Source: Syntrophus sp964555065 | GTDB taxonomy: Bacteria; Desulfobacterota; Syntrophia; Syntrophales; Syntrophaceae | Direction of reading: 5' to 3' | Length of the DNA: 64,000 nucleotides | NCBI GenBank assembly: GCA_964555065.1 | Contig: CAZKRB010000001.1 | Location: forward strand, 1-64,000 | In this document: in pieces, positions 1-10,840 of the stretch | Position numbering within the stretch: position 1 is the stretch's first letter | How the letters are laid out: each line of letters opens with the position of its first letter | Translations under genes and position numbers: made by a program | The notes under the pieces: generated by a model | Database searches by the model: none | What the model was told of the DNA's origin: nothing | What the model saw: only the letters and a program-made list of their open reading frames with translations

Positions 1-53
1 ACCTCCGTATGCAAGAACCAAAATCTTGTGTCTTACCGCTTGACGACGCCCCA
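1..53 (-). tRNA. tRNA-Gln (UUG), 3' end cut by the window edge
   Basis: Read on the minus strand, the first 53 bases give the 5' acceptor strand TGGGGCG, a D-arm with AAGCGGTAAG, and an anticodon stem-loop CAAGA-TTTTGGT-TCTTG. The loop places TTG at positions 34-36, which reads glutamine codons. The variable loop and the start of the T-arm follow and are then cut off, so about 20 bases plus CCA lie outside the window. It lies just downstream of ispE on the same strand, an arrangement common in deltaproteobacteria, where prs often follows. Confidence 0.9.
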
Positions 54-148
54 TCTGTACCTATTGACCATTGCCCGCTGCTCTGGCAGGAAAAGACAGC
101 AAAGACATTTCCGTCAGCCGCTTCTTGCTGATCATTCGGAGAAAAGAA

Positions 149-988
149 TCAATCGACGGAACGGGTGCGAATAACGGTATATGTTTTGCATTTCTTCAAG
201 AAAGTTTCCGCCTCTCCGGCCTTGTCTTCGCTTTCAAAAACGCCGAAGAGCGTTGGTCCGCTTCCAGACATCAAAGCCCCCCGCGCCCCTTGTGAACAGA
301 GCAGATCTTTGATCTCCTGCAGCTCCGGGTGCATTTTGAGCGTCACCCTTTCAAGATCGTTGTGCAGCCCAGCAGCCAGATCTTCCATGGTTAAAAACCG
401 CGGAATGCTATAATGGAATGGTTCTTTTGTCAATCTCAAATTCAGCCTCTCATAAATCACCCTTGTGGAGACTCCAATGCCGGGATTGACCAGGACAAAC
501 CAGGCGGGGGGGACCTCCGGAGCCGCTTCGAGACGGTCACCGATGTCGAAGGCCCATGCCGGACCGGGGAACAGAAAAAAGGGGACGTCCGCCCCCAGGG
601 TGGCGCCGATTTTCCGCAGCTCTTCTCTGCTGAAGTTTAATCGGAACAATTCATTGAGAGCCAAAAGGGTCATCGCGGCATTGGAGCTGCCGCCTCCGAG
701 GCCGGCGGCCAGAGGGATCTTCTTGTGGAGGGTGATGGTCACGCCTGAGGCGCAACCGGCGAGGGAAAGGATTCTTTCCGCCGCCCGGAAGACGATGTTT
801 TCCTCGTTTTCCGGAAGTGCGGCCCCGGGACACTTCAGGCGGATGCCCCGGGAAGCCGGCTCAAACTCCAGTTCATCGTACAGGCTGATTTTCTGCATCA
901 GGGTGGCCAGGTCATGGTAGCCGTCTGGCCGCTTTCTCAGCACCCGAAGGTAAAGATTCACCTTTGCCGGCGATAAAAGTCTGATCAT
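149..988 (-). CDS. ispE: 4-diphosphocytidyl-2-C-methyl-D-erythritol kinase (IspE)
   Basis: This is a GHMP-family kinase of 279 residues, a usual length for IspE. It phosphorylates CDP-methylerythritol in the non-mevalonate isoprenoid pathway in the cytoplasm. The N-terminus SPAKVNLYLRV with PDGYHD is typical of IspE. The glycine-rich ATP loop PLAAGLGGGSSNAA lies at about residues 92-105, and the C-terminal GHMP motif MSGSGPTLFGVF is present. The start ATG overlaps the stop of the upstream DUF1844 gene by four bases (ATGA), so the two are probably translationally coupled. The tRNA-Gln gene follows about 95 bases downstream. Confidence 0.96.
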   Translation of the reverse strand: MIRLLSPAKVNLYLRVLRKRPDGYHDLATLMQKISLYDELEFEPASRGIRLKCPGAALPENEENIVFRAAERILSLAGCASGVTITLHKKIPLAAGLGGGSSNAAMTLLALNELFRLNFSREELRKIGATLGADVPFFLFPGPAWAFDIGDRLEAAPEVPPAWFVLVNPGIGVSTRVIYERLNLRLTKEPFHYSIPRFLTMEDLAAGLHNDLERVTLKMHPELQEIKDLLCSQGARGALMSGSGPTLFGVFESEDKAGEAETFLKKCKTYTVIRTRSVD

Positions 989-1440
989 GGTCGGGATGTT
1001 TCTTTCACATACCTCATTTTCAGTTCGTAGAGAATCTCCTCCAGGACGGTTTTTTCCTGATCGTCGAGATTTCCCTTGGTCTTATCCTTGAGCAGGGAGA
1101 GGATGTCGATGGTTTGTTTGGCCGCCGGGATATTCTTTTTGACCTCCCGGGTGATCGGATCGGGAAAGTCGCCGAAATGAAACAGGACGGTCGTGCTCAG
1201 GGAAAGGATGAAGTTCAGGAAGTTGACCTCCGGCAGGATCTGGCTTTCCGCCTCCTGCGACTCGTCCCGTGAAGACGGGGCCTCCCGTTTCGCCTCCTGT
1301 GATTCACTCCGGGGAGACCGGGCTTCCCGTTCCGTGGAGGCTGCGGGTTGATCCGTTCCCGCCGGCTCCTCCCGGCCGGATTCGCTGAATATCCGCCTGT
1401 CTTTAATGACGAATGACTTATCTTTTTTCTCTTCTTCCAT
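985..1440 (-). CDS. DUF1844 family protein
   Basis: This 151-residue protein has a charged N-terminus (about residues 1-70) and a C-terminal DUF1844 domain with NFLNFILSLSTTVLFHFGD, followed by a helical region. The N-terminal part holds two imperfect copies of an Arg/Ser/Glu-rich segment ending SQEA, so it is low-complexity and probably disordered. DUF1844 proteins are small, widespread in deltaproteobacteria and without an assigned reaction. The gene overlaps ispE by four bases. A ribosome binding site (GGAGG) precedes the ATG. I can assign the family but not a function. Confidence 0.85.
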   Translation of the reverse strand: MEEEKKDKSFVIKDRRIFSESGREEPAGTDQPAASTEREARSPRSESQEAKREAPSSRDESQEAESQILPEVNFLNFILSLSTTVLFHFGDFPDPITREVKKNIPAAKQTIDILSLLKDKTKGNLDDQEKTVLEEILYELKMRYVKETSRP

Positions 1441-1520
1441 GAAAACCTCCTGCTGAAAAGATTTCGCCTAAATCCAATCCATCACGGCCCTGTTGGGATT
1501 TACCTTCCGCCGTCAGCGCC

Positions 1521-2378
1521 TCACGCCGGCCTCATGCTTCGGAGCCTGGCGATCCTTTCCTCGATGGGGGGATGCGTGCTGAACAGATTCATCAGGGACC
1601 TGCCCGTCAGGGGATTGACAATAAACATGTGGGCGGTCGAGGGATTGGCGTCCATGGGAACCATTTGCGAAGCGCGGGAGAGCTTTTCCAGGGCGCCGGC
1701 CAGGCCGTAGGGCTTCCCCGAGATTTTCGCGCCGCCGTCATCCGCCATGTATTCCCGGGAGCGGGAAATGGCCATCTGGATGATCGTGGCGGCAATCGGC
1801 GCGAGGACGGCCATGAGGATCAGCCCGATGATTCCTCCACCGCCCTCCCCCTCCTCACTGTTCCGACCGCCCAGACCGCCGAACATGGCCGCCCATTGCG
1901 CCATGTTGGCCAGCATGACAATCGCTCCGGCCAGGGTGGCCGCGATGGAGCCGATGAGCATGTCCTTGTTCTTGATATGGGTCAGTTCATGGGAGAGGAC
2001 GCCCTCCAGTTCGTCCCGGTTCAGAATTCTCAGAAGGCCCTCTGTGACCGCCACTACGGCGTGACTCTCATTGCGTCCCGTGGCGAAGGCGTTTGGCGTT
2101 TCCCCGGGGATGATATAAACTCTCGGCATAGGCAGGTTGGCCCTCATGGCCAGATCACGCACCAGGCGGTAGAGCTCGGGCGCCTGAGTTTCCGAGACTT
2201 CCTGGGCGTGGTACATGCGGAGAACCAGCTTGTCCGAAAACCAGTAGCTGCCGAAATTCATGACCATGGCTACGATAAAGGCGATCACGACCCCGTTTTT
2301 TCCGCCGAGATAGCCGCCGATGAGCATGAGCAGTCCGGTCAGGACACCCAGCAGCAACGCTGTTTTGACTGTATTCAT
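1521..2378 (-). CDS. htpX: Membrane zinc metalloprotease HtpX
   Basis: HtpX is an inner-membrane M48 protease that degrades damaged membrane proteins under heat or envelope stress. The protein is 285 residues. Two N-terminal membrane segments (about 5-25 and 28-45) are followed by the zinc-binding HELTH motif at about 130-134, two further hydrophobic segments, and SREYMADDGGA carrying the third zinc ligand. I chose the ATG at 2376-2378 because AAGGAG lies at proper spacing upstream and the membrane anchor begins there. A longer in-frame reading would add 54 non-conserved residues overlapping clpB. It follows clpB by 85 bases, so heat-shock co-expression is plausible. Confidence 0.94.
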   Translation of the reverse strand: MNTVKTALLLGVLTGLLMLIGGYLGGKNGVVIAFIVAMVMNFGSYWFSDKLVLRMYHAQEVSETQAPELYRLVRDLAMRANLPMPRVYIIPGETPNAFATGRNESHAVVAVTEGLLRILNRDELEGVLSHELTHIKNKDMLIGSIAATLAGAIVMLANMAQWAAMFGGLGGRNSEEGEGGGGIIGLILMAVLAPIAATIIQMAISRSREYMADDGGAKISGKPYGLAGALEKLSRASQMVPMDANPSTAHMFIVNPLTGRSLMNLFSTHPPIEERIARLRSMRPA

Positions 2379-2463
2379 TCTTTGCGCTCCTTTGCTTGTG
2401 TTCCTTCTTTCGTTCTTTTTCCATCGCCCCCTTCCCGAAGGGAAAGGAGGGGGGGATAACAAA

Positions 2464-5055
<2,592 letters not shown>

Positions 5056-5168
5056 GATTCCTCCTCCTCGGCGTTCGTCCCTTTTGCTCTCTGCAGGTGA
5101 GAATCGTTCCCCCTGTGCGTTGCCGGATTTGCTTGATCCGTTTTTGAAGAGCTTGAATTTCATTCTCA

Positions 5169-5197
5169 AAAGTAACAACGAAGGGGAGGACTGTCAA
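5169..5197 (-). promoter_or_regulatory. Candidate sigma-70-type promoter for clpB
   Basis: On the minus strand TTGACA is followed after 17 bases by TACTTT. The -35 is perfect, but the -10 matches only three of six positions. Transcription would start near 5162, about 105 bases before the clpB ATG. I saw no clear sigma-32 consensus (CTTGAAA with CCCCAT) in this divergent region, although RpoH is encoded next door. Confidence 0.35.
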
Positions 5198-5302
5198 CGT
5201 TGCCGCCGATAATTGTCGGGGGAAGAAATTGTCTTGACTATCAAAAGAGAATATTTAAGATGTTGATCTTGCTCCATCAATTTTTTAGGAGGGCGTCTCG
5301 CC

Positions 5303-6169
5303 TTGAAACTGCCCGCGCTTGCCGGCACGCTGGAAACTTACATTTCGGAAATCAACAAATTTTCCATCCTGACCCCGGAGGAGGAGTTCCGGTGCGCCGT
5401 CGAATGGAAAAAAAATCAGACGATGGAAGCCGCGGAAAAACTGGTGGTTTCCAATCTGCGCTTCGTCGTGAAAATTGCCCACGAGTACCGTAATTACGGT
5501 GTGAAACTGGCGGATCTTATCCAGGAAGGAAACATCGGCATGATGCACGCCGTGAAAAAATTCGACCCCTACAAAGGGTACCGGCTGATTTCCTATGCGG
5601 TATGGTGGATTCGGGCTTACATGCAGAATTACATCATCAAGACCTGGAGCCTGGTGAAGATCGGGACGACGCAGGCGCAGAGAAAGCTGTTTTTCAAGCT
5701 GAACAAGACCAGGAAGGACATCCAGGCCTTATCCCTGAAGAATCCGGAGTTCCGGGAGATCGCCGAATCTCTGGGCGTCCGGGAAGATGAAGTGGAGGAG
5801 ATGGATGTCCGCATGACCAACCGGGACCTGTCTCTGGATATGGCCATCAGCGAGGACAGCGGAACTTCGCACCTGGATTTCCTCACCTACGCCGGGGAAG
5901 ATCAGGAAACGGCCCTGATTCGCAAGGAGGAAGCGGAACTGGTCCAGAAGAACATCAGCGGCGCCCTGGCCGTCTTGAACGAGAAGGAGATGTACATCAT
6001 CAAGAACCGGGTGATGGCCGACGACCCCGAAACGCTCCAGGAAATCGGGGACCGCTACAAGATCACCCGGGAACGGGCTCGGCAGATTGAAAAGCAGGCT
6101 CTCAAAAAGCTTCGCCTGGCGCTTCCTTACCTCGGGGAAGAGCAGAAGCTGCTGGAGGCGGGGGCTTAG
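5303..6169 (+). CDS. rpoH: RNA polymerase heat-shock sigma factor (RpoH family)
   Basis: This 288-residue sigma-70 family protein directs RNA polymerase to heat-shock promoters. Region 2 contains VVSNLRFVVKIAHEY, LIQEGNIGMMHAVKKFDP and SYAVWWIRAYMQNYI. The RpoH box is visible as QAQRKLFFKLNK. Region 4 ends with a helix-turn-helix (QEIGDRYKITRERARQIEKQ). The start is a TTG at 5303-5305 with AGGAGG about ten bases upstream; no better ATG exists, so translation may be modest. The gene is divergent from clpB, a probable target. Its stop codon overlaps that of the convergent dnaB. Confidence 0.94.
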   Translation: MKLPALAGTLETYISEINKFSILTPEEEFRCAVEWKKNQTMEAAEKLVVSNLRFVVKIAHEYRNYGVKLADLIQEGNIGMMHAVKKFDPYKGYRLISYAVWWIRAYMQNYIIKTWSLVKIGTTQAQRKLFFKLNKTRKDIQALSLKNPEFREIAESLGVREDEVEEMDVRMTNRDLSLDMAISEDSGTSHLDFLTYAGEDQETALIRKEEAELVQKNISGALAVLNEKEMYIIKNRVMADDPETLQEIGDRYKITRERARQIEKQALKKLRLALPYLGEEQKLLEAGA

Positions 6170-7530
6170 GATGCCAGGTCCTCAGGCCGGGCAAGATTTT
6201 CAAAGGTGGTATACTTTTCCAGGAACGCCAGCTTCACGGTGCCCGTCGGCCCGTTTCGCTGCTTGCCGATGATGATTTCCGCGATTCCCTTTTCCGGATT
6301 GTCTTCCGACTTGTTGTAAACCTCATCGCGATAGATAAACATGATGACGTCCGCATCCTGTTCGATGGCGCCCGATTCCCGGAGGTCCGCCATCTGGGGG
6401 CGGCGGTCGGAGCGGTCTTCCACCTTCCGGTTGAGCTGGGACAGGGCCACGACGGGGACCCTCAGCTCCTTGGCGAGGCCCTTGAGCGACCGACTGATTT
6501 CCGATATTTCCTGCTCGCGGGATTCCTTCGTGCCGCCGCTGCGCATCAGCTGCAGGTAATCCAGCAGGATCAGGCCGAGCCCGCACTCCGCCTTGAGCCG
6601 CCGGCACTTGGCCTTCATCTCCAGGACGGTGATCGCCGGGGTGTCGTCGATGAAGATCTGGGAATCGGCGAGCCTTCCTGCCGCATTGGTCAGTTTCGGC
6701 CAGTCGGTCTCTCCCAAAAAGCCCTTCCGCAGGCGCTGGGAATCGACCCTGGCTTCGGAGGCGAGCATGCGGAGGGCCAGCTGTTCCTTGGACATTTCCA
6801 GGGAAAAGACGGCAACGGGTATCGCCGCCTCCAGCGCCACAAAAGAGGCGATGTTCAAGGCGAAAGCCGTTTTTCCCATGCTGGGCCGTCCGGCGATGAT
6901 GATCAGATCCGAATTCTGCAACCCCGACGTCAGGTCGTCCATCCGTTCAAACCCCGTGGGGACCCCCGTGATCAGGGATTTGCGCTCGAAGAGCTGTTCG
7001 ATGGTTCGGAAGCTCTCCTTGATGATCTCCCGCATGGGCGAGAAGGCCGGCTTGATTTTGTGCTGGGAAATGTCGAAAATGGCCTGCTCCGCCGAATCGA
7101 GAACCTCGTCGACGTCATTGGCCGGGTTGTAGCTCTTGTTCAGGATTTCCGTCGCGGTCCCGATGAGGGACCGGAGAACGGACTTTTCCTTAACGATTTT
7201 GGCGTAATAGGTGATATTTGCCGAAGAGGGGACGTTGTCCACGAGGGAGGCCAGGTAGGCCATGCCTCCCACGTTGTCCAACTGGCTTTTATCTTTTAGA
7301 ATATTGCTTAGAGTGATGAGGTCGCAGGGTTCATTCCGATCATACAGGTCCAGGATCGCGGAAAAAATCCGGCGATGGGCCTCGCTGTAAAAATCAGGGA
7401 TCTGCAGGATTTCCAGGACGCCGTGCAGCGACTCGTTATCGAGCAGAATTCCACCCAGGATAGACATCTCCGCATCCCGGTTCTGCGGGGGAATGCGATG
7501 GAGGGAAACGTCTATATCGTTGACTTTCAT
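6166..7530 (-). CDS. dnaB: Replicative DNA helicase DnaB
   Basis: DnaB is the hexameric 5'-3' helicase that unwinds DNA at the replication fork. The 454-residue protein starts with the helical primase-interacting domain (IPPQNRDAEMSILGGILLD) and continues into a RecA-like C-terminal domain with Walker A GRPSMGKT near 214-221, Walker B LILLDYLQLM and the DnaB signature SQLNRKVEDR. The C-terminus EIIIGKQRNGPTGTVKLAF is typical. No intein is present. It is the last gene of the rpsF-rpsR-DUF2232-rplI-dnaB line, and its end overlaps the end of rpoH by four bases. Confidence 0.97.
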   Translation of the reverse strand: MKVNDIDVSLHRIPPQNRDAEMSILGGILLDNESLHGVLEILQIPDFYSEAHRRIFSAILDLYDRNEPCDLITLSNILKDKSQLDNVGGMAYLASLVDNVPSSANITYYAKIVKEKSVLRSLIGTATEILNKSYNPANDVDEVLDSAEQAIFDISQHKIKPAFSPMREIIKESFRTIEQLFERKSLITGVPTGFERMDDLTSGLQNSDLIIIAGRPSMGKTAFALNIASFVALEAAIPVAVFSLEMSKEQLALRMLASEARVDSQRLRKGFLGETDWPKLTNAAGRLADSQIFIDDTPAITVLEMKAKCRRLKAECGLGLILLDYLQLMRSGGTKESREQEISEISRSLKGLAKELRVPVVALSQLNRKVEDRSDRRPQMADLRESGAIEQDADVIMFIYRDEVYNKSEDNPEKGIAEIIIGKQRNGPTGTVKLAFLEKYTTFENLARPEDLAS

Positions 7531-7556
7531 CCGCTGTTCCTGCCGTCCCGTCCCCG

Positions 7557-8006
7557 CTACGCCTGCTCCGGCACCACGTTGACCTTGATCTCCGCCGTCA
7601 CGCCGCCGCCCAGCTTGACCACGACGGGAAACTCGCCGATTTCCTTGATCGGCTCCTCAAGAAGGAGGGTCTTCCGGTCGATCTTGATGTTCTGCGCCAG
7701 CAGGGCCTCTTCGATGTCCTTGGTCGTGACCGAACCGAAGAGCTTGTCCTGTTCACCCACCCGCCGGGCAATTGTGCAGGTAACGCCGGAAAGGCTCGCC
7801 GCCAGACTTTCGTGCAGCTTCCTTTCCTTCTCCGCCTTGCGGACGATGTTCTGTTTCGCATGCTCCAAGGCCTTGATGTTGCGCACATTCGCCTCCGCGG
7901 CGATTCCCTGTGGAATCAGGAAGTTGCGGGCATAGCCGTCGGCAACCTTCACAATCTCTCCTGCGTTCCCCAGCGTTTCAAAGTTTTCTCGCAAAATGAC
8001 TTTCAT
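7557..8006 (-). CDS. rplI: 50S ribosomal protein bL9
   Basis: The 149-residue protein matches bL9: the N-terminal rRNA-binding domain MKVILRENFETLGNAGEIV with the signature GYARNFLIPQGIA, a long central helix, and a C-terminal domain ending in VVVKLGGGVTAEIKVNVVPE. The ATG at 8004-8006 is preceded by AGGAGGTTTGATTTC. An in-frame ATG ten codons upstream would add a non-conserved MIAFYRRFDF leader and is rejected. It is downstream of the DUF2232 gene and 26 bases upstream of dnaB. Confidence 0.97.
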   Translation of the reverse strand: MKVILRENFETLGNAGEIVKVADGYARNFLIPQGIAAEANVRNIKALEHAKQNIVRKAEKERKLHESLAASLSGVTCTIARRVGEQDKLFGSVTTKDIEEALLAQNIKIDRKTLLLEEPIKEIGEFPVVVKLGGGVTAEIKVNVVPEQA

Positions 8007-8054
8007 GAAATCAAACCTCCTGTAAAAAGCAATCATTCCGGTGGCTGCGGCGTT

Positions 8055-9026
8055 TCAGGCCTCGGAACCGCTCATCGTTTTATTGAATTTTCTGAAGTCG
8101 ATCCAGAGGTCAAAAAGACCAACGGCGACCACCAAAAGAATCAGGATCTGCTGAAAGATCAGCAGAACATAGAACAGTGTTCTCAAAAAGAGGGGAATAT
8201 TCTTTTTCCGGAAGAAAAAGCTGATGATCGCCAGTCCCTGGAGCAGATAGACGAACAGGCAGATCAGCAGCAGGTTCAACCCGAGGTAGTAAACCTCGTC
8301 GTTGGGAACCAGGAGCATTCCCCCGCATGCAATCACCACCCAGACCAACTTTTCCGGCGCTTTCCAGGCGGCGAGATCGCCGAAATCAGGGAAAGAAAGC
8401 CTTTGGCTGAAGAACACTCTCCTTGCTGCAAGCAGATTCAGCCAGATGCAAAGGGCGGCGCTGATGATGCCCAGTGCGGGCAGGATGTTGATGAAAAAAA
8501 CGGCAATCCGCCGCGCATTGTCCCGGATCAGATTGACCTGATCGGCGGGAACGCCCAACTCGGAGTAGGCCTTCACGCTTTCCTGGATGGACTTGACCAG
8601 GTAAGGCTCAACCTGCTGCCAGGGCGCTTCGCCTGTCCGGAGAACCGGGTAGGCGAGGGTCAGCAGCACCGGGACCATCAGGGCGGCCAGGGCGATGAGC
8701 AGCGATTTTTCAATGGTAGCGCTTTTCCGCAGCGTCTCCGCCAGGACGGCTCCCAGGTAGCCGAGCAGGCAGATAAGGGGGATGTATTCCCGGTTTCCCA
8801 GAGCCTCCAGGATGAAGCCGGCAATGACCAGGGTCAGCAGAACATAGGCAACCCCGGGAATTCTGCCGAGCCTGGAGTAAAAATAAAGGATGGGCAGGGG
8901 GGAAAGGAAGAGCAAAAGGGAGGCGGAAAAAGGAGTCGCCGTTGCCAGAACAAAAACCAGCAACGACACGACCATGCCTCCCAGAAAATCCCTGAGAATC
9001 ATTCCCTTTCTTTCGCTGTTCAACAC
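8055..9026 (-). CDS. DUF2232 family polytopic membrane protein
   Basis: This 323-residue protein is strongly hydrophobic, with about eight membrane segments: a cluster at residues 8-135, a soluble stretch at about 140-180, and a second cluster to residue 310. It fits the DUF2232 family, which in deltaproteobacteria sits between rpsR and rplI exactly as here. No reaction or partner is established for the family. Membership rests on position, length and topology rather than on a catalytic motif. A terminator-like hairpin lies between rpsR and this gene, so its expression is probably lower than that of the ribosomal genes. Confidence 0.8.
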   Translation of the reverse strand: MLNSERKGMILRDFLGGMVVSLLVFVLATATPFSASLLLFLSPLPILYFYSRLGRIPGVAYVLLTLVIAGFILEALGNREYIPLICLLGYLGAVLAETLRKSATIEKSLLIALAALMVPVLLTLAYPVLRTGEAPWQQVEPYLVKSIQESVKAYSELGVPADQVNLIRDNARRIAVFFINILPALGIISAALCIWLNLLAARRVFFSQRLSFPDFGDLAAWKAPEKLVWVVIACGGMLLVPNDEVYYLGLNLLLICLFVYLLQGLAIISFFFRKKNIPLFLRTLFYVLLIFQQILILLVVAVGLFDLWIDFRKFNKTMSGSEA

Positions 9027-9061
9027 CGCAACCCGCTACCGTGCCCTGTCCGCAGAGACCA

Positions 9062-9101
9062 AAGCGAAAAAGAGGCATTTCCCCGGAGAGGGAAATGCCT
9101 C
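9062..9101 (-). terminator. Internal Rho-independent terminator or attenuator after rpsR
   Basis: GAGGCATTTCC (9072-9082) and its exact complement (9091-9101) form an 11-base-pair stem with an 8-base loop. Read on the minus strand, TTTTTCGCTTT follows the stem. It lies 16 bases past the rpsR stop and before the DUF2232 gene, inside an otherwise continuous gene line. It probably lets only part of the transcription reach DUF2232, rplI and dnaB. Confidence 0.8.
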
Positions 9102-9116
9102 CCGATGATTGAATTC

Positions 9117-9383
9117 CTATCGGCCTTCCGAGACGGCAAAGGGCAGAAGGGCGATGGTTCTCGCCCGCTTGATGGCCTGGGTCAATGCCCGCTGATGCTT
9201 GGAACAGCTGCCGGTAATCCGGCGGGGCATGATCTTGCCTCGTTCCGTGACATAATCATGGAGAATGTCCGTACGTTTATAGTCGATCTTGAGGGTTGAA
9301 TCGGAACAGAACTTACAGTATTTCCGACGGTGAAAAAATTTCTTGCGGGGTCCTGACGGCCTGGGGCGTCTTTCATATGCCAT
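9117..9383 (-). CDS. rpsR: 30S ribosomal protein bS18
   Basis: The 88-residue basic protein contains the bS18 core: KKFFHRRKYCKFC, DYKRTDILHDYVTERGKI and RRITGSCSKHQRALTQAIKRAR. Cysteines in CKFC and SCSKH suggest the zinc-binding form of S18. It pairs with bS6 in the platform of the small subunit. The gene lies 14 bases after rpsF and is followed by a terminator-like hairpin. Confidence 0.97.
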   Translation of the reverse strand: MAYERRPRPSGPRKKFFHRRKYCKFCSDSTLKIDYKRTDILHDYVTERGKIMPRRITGSCSKHQRALTQAIKRARTIALLPFAVSEGR

Positions 9384-9397
9384 GAGATCTTCCTCCT

Positions 9398-9862
9398 TTA
9401 CTTCTCTGCTTCCGGCGACGATGCCGCATCGCCTTCAGCGGATCCGGCGGCCTCTGCAGCCGGGACGTTTGCCGGTGTTTCCGCGGCGGCCTCTGTCGAA
9501 GCCTCAGCCTTTTCCTCGGGCTCCTCTTTCTTGGCCAGCGCCGCAAGCTCCTTCATGATGGCCTCGGCGGTCGTTTCCGGATCCGTCAGGATGGTCATGA
9601 ATTTCAGGACATGATCATCGATCTTGAGGGTCCGCTCGAATTCGGCCACCACGTCGCGTGTGCCGGCATAGTCATAGAGCACATACGCCCCCCTGGTCTG
9701 CTTCTTGATGTCATAGGCCAGCTTCCTTACTCCCCAGCGGTCGATCTTGACGATGACGCCTTTGCGATCGGTAATGATGGAGCTGTACCGATCGATCAGT
9801 CCCGTCAGATCCTCCTCGGGAAGATTCGCCTGGGCGATGACGACTGTTTCGTATCTTCTCAC
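9398..9862 (-). CDS. rpsF: 30S ribosomal protein bS6
   Basis: bS6 binds bS18 on the 30S platform. The conserved part starts RRYETVVIAQANLPEEDLTG and continues through WGVRKLAYDIKKQTRGAYVLYDY. About 50 residues of Ala/Glu/Pro-rich acidic tail follow, which is long but not unusual for S6. I place the start at GTG 9860-9862, seven bases after AAAGGAGG, giving 154 residues. The longer in-frame reading to 9937 adds 25 non-conserved residues across a structured leader hairpin and is rejected. Confidence 0.95.
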   Translation of the reverse strand: MRRYETVVIAQANLPEEDLTGLIDRYSSIITDRKGVIVKIDRWGVRKLAYDIKKQTRGAYVLYDYAGTRDVVAEFERTLKIDDHVLKFMTILTDPETTAEAIMKELAALAKKEEPEEKAEASTEAAAETPANVPAAEAAGSAEGDAASSPEAEK

Positions 9863-9887
9863 TTCTTTTCCTCCTTTCGGCTCTAAA

Positions 9888-9908
9888 GCCCGGACGGCGG
9901 GTCCGGGC
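9888..9908 (-). promoter_or_regulatory. Candidate S6:S18 binding hairpin in the rpsF leader
   Basis: GCCCGGAC (9888-9895) pairs perfectly with GTCCGGGC (9901-9908). The minus-strand loop reads CCGCC. It lies about 25 bases upstream of the rpsF start, just ahead of the ribosome binding site. The known S6:S18 leader motif presents a CCG triplet in a hairpin that imitates the 16S rRNA site, so autogenous repression of rpsF-rpsR is plausible. Position and the CCG are seen; binding is inferred. Confidence 0.55.
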
Positions 9909-10029
9909 AAGGAGACCTTCAACAAAATTGAAAACAAACCCGCCTTCTATATCATGAGGCCTGATAAATCAAGAAATTTGTCGGCGATCCACGAAGTCCT
10001 CCGGAACGGGCCGAAGGACTCGACTCGCT

Positions 10030-10698
10030 TCAGGAGTCCCGGTATTTCCTCCTGGCCGCCGCCTTTCGCCTGGAGGTCAGGGCTGTCGGCGACTCCGGCA
10101 GCGAGCGCACTCGGGGAAGATTGATCCGGTAGATCATGGCCACCAGCCTCAGGCCCGTCGCCACCAGCAGAGAAAAGAGCAGCCGGAAAGACTCGCTGAA
10201 ACCGGCCGGCCCGCCGAGGAGATAGCAGAGTCCTCCGCCAAGGGCGGCCGTCGCATAAAAATCGACGCGGATCACCGCCGGGATTTCACGAACCAGGACA
10301 TCCCGAATCACCCCACCGCCCGTGGCGGTCAGAACGGCCATCATGACAATCCCCACCGGGCCGAAGTGAAACTCCGCGGCCTTGGCAGCGCCGAGGGCTG
10401 AAAAGACGCCCAGCCCCACGGCATCCGCCGCCATCACCAGGTCCCAGCGCCGGGCGATTTTGGGCGCGGCAAGAAAAACGATCAGCCCGCCGAGGAAGCA
10501 GACGAGCAGATACGTCTCATCGCGCAGGGCGGACGGCGGCATATAGCCGATCAGCAGATCCCGGAGAATGCCGCCTCCCACGCCCGTGGCCACGGCCAGG
10601 GTCAGCACCCCGAGGATGTCCAGCTCATATTTGACCGCCCGGAAGGCCCCGGAAACGGCGAACACCAGCGTGCCGAGAATGTCCAGAAGATAAGTCAA
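10030..10698 (-). CDS. TRIC-type cation channel family protein (UPF0126, YadS-like)
   Basis: This membrane protein has two copies of the UPF0126/TRIC unit. The first carries DILGTLVFAVSGAFRA and GVGGGILRDLLIG, the second VGLGVFSALGAA and ATGGGVIRDVLVREIP. The paired GGG-I-RD motifs are diagnostic of this family of trimeric cation channels. About seven membrane segments are visible. I chose the TTG at 10696-10698 because the family normally begins right at this point. A longer in-frame reading from a TTG at 10785 would add 29 polar residues and cannot be excluded. The transported ion is not known from sequence. Confidence 0.8.
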   Translation of the reverse strand: MTYLLDILGTLVFAVSGAFRAVKYELDILGVLTLAVATGVGGGILRDLLIGYMPPSALRDETYLLVCFLGGLIVFLAAPKIARRWDLVMAADAVGLGVFSALGAAKAAEFHFGPVGIVMMAVLTATGGGVIRDVLVREIPAVIRVDFYATAALGGGLCYLLGGPAGFSESFRLLFSLLVATGLRLVAMIYRINLPRVRSLPESPTALTSRRKAAARRKYRDS

Positions 10699-10840
10699 TG
10701 CCGCGCCTTTTCGCCCTTCGTCAATCAAATCACCGAAATAGAATCCACGCCCGGAACCCTTATTCTCTGTCCGCGTTTTTGTCAAATGCTAAGAGACCGC
10801 AGGCATCGCCCCTTCACCCGTCTTTGGATGTTTCCGAAAA

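Noticed and set aside
2390..2463. Hairpin between clpB and htpX as a terminator
   Set aside because: The CCTTTCCC/GGGAAGGG stem is stable but no T-run follows on the minus strand.
5056..5178. N-terminal extension of clpB by 41 residues
   Set aside because: Non-conserved, and the likely transcription start falls inside it; the internal ATG has a strong ribosome site.
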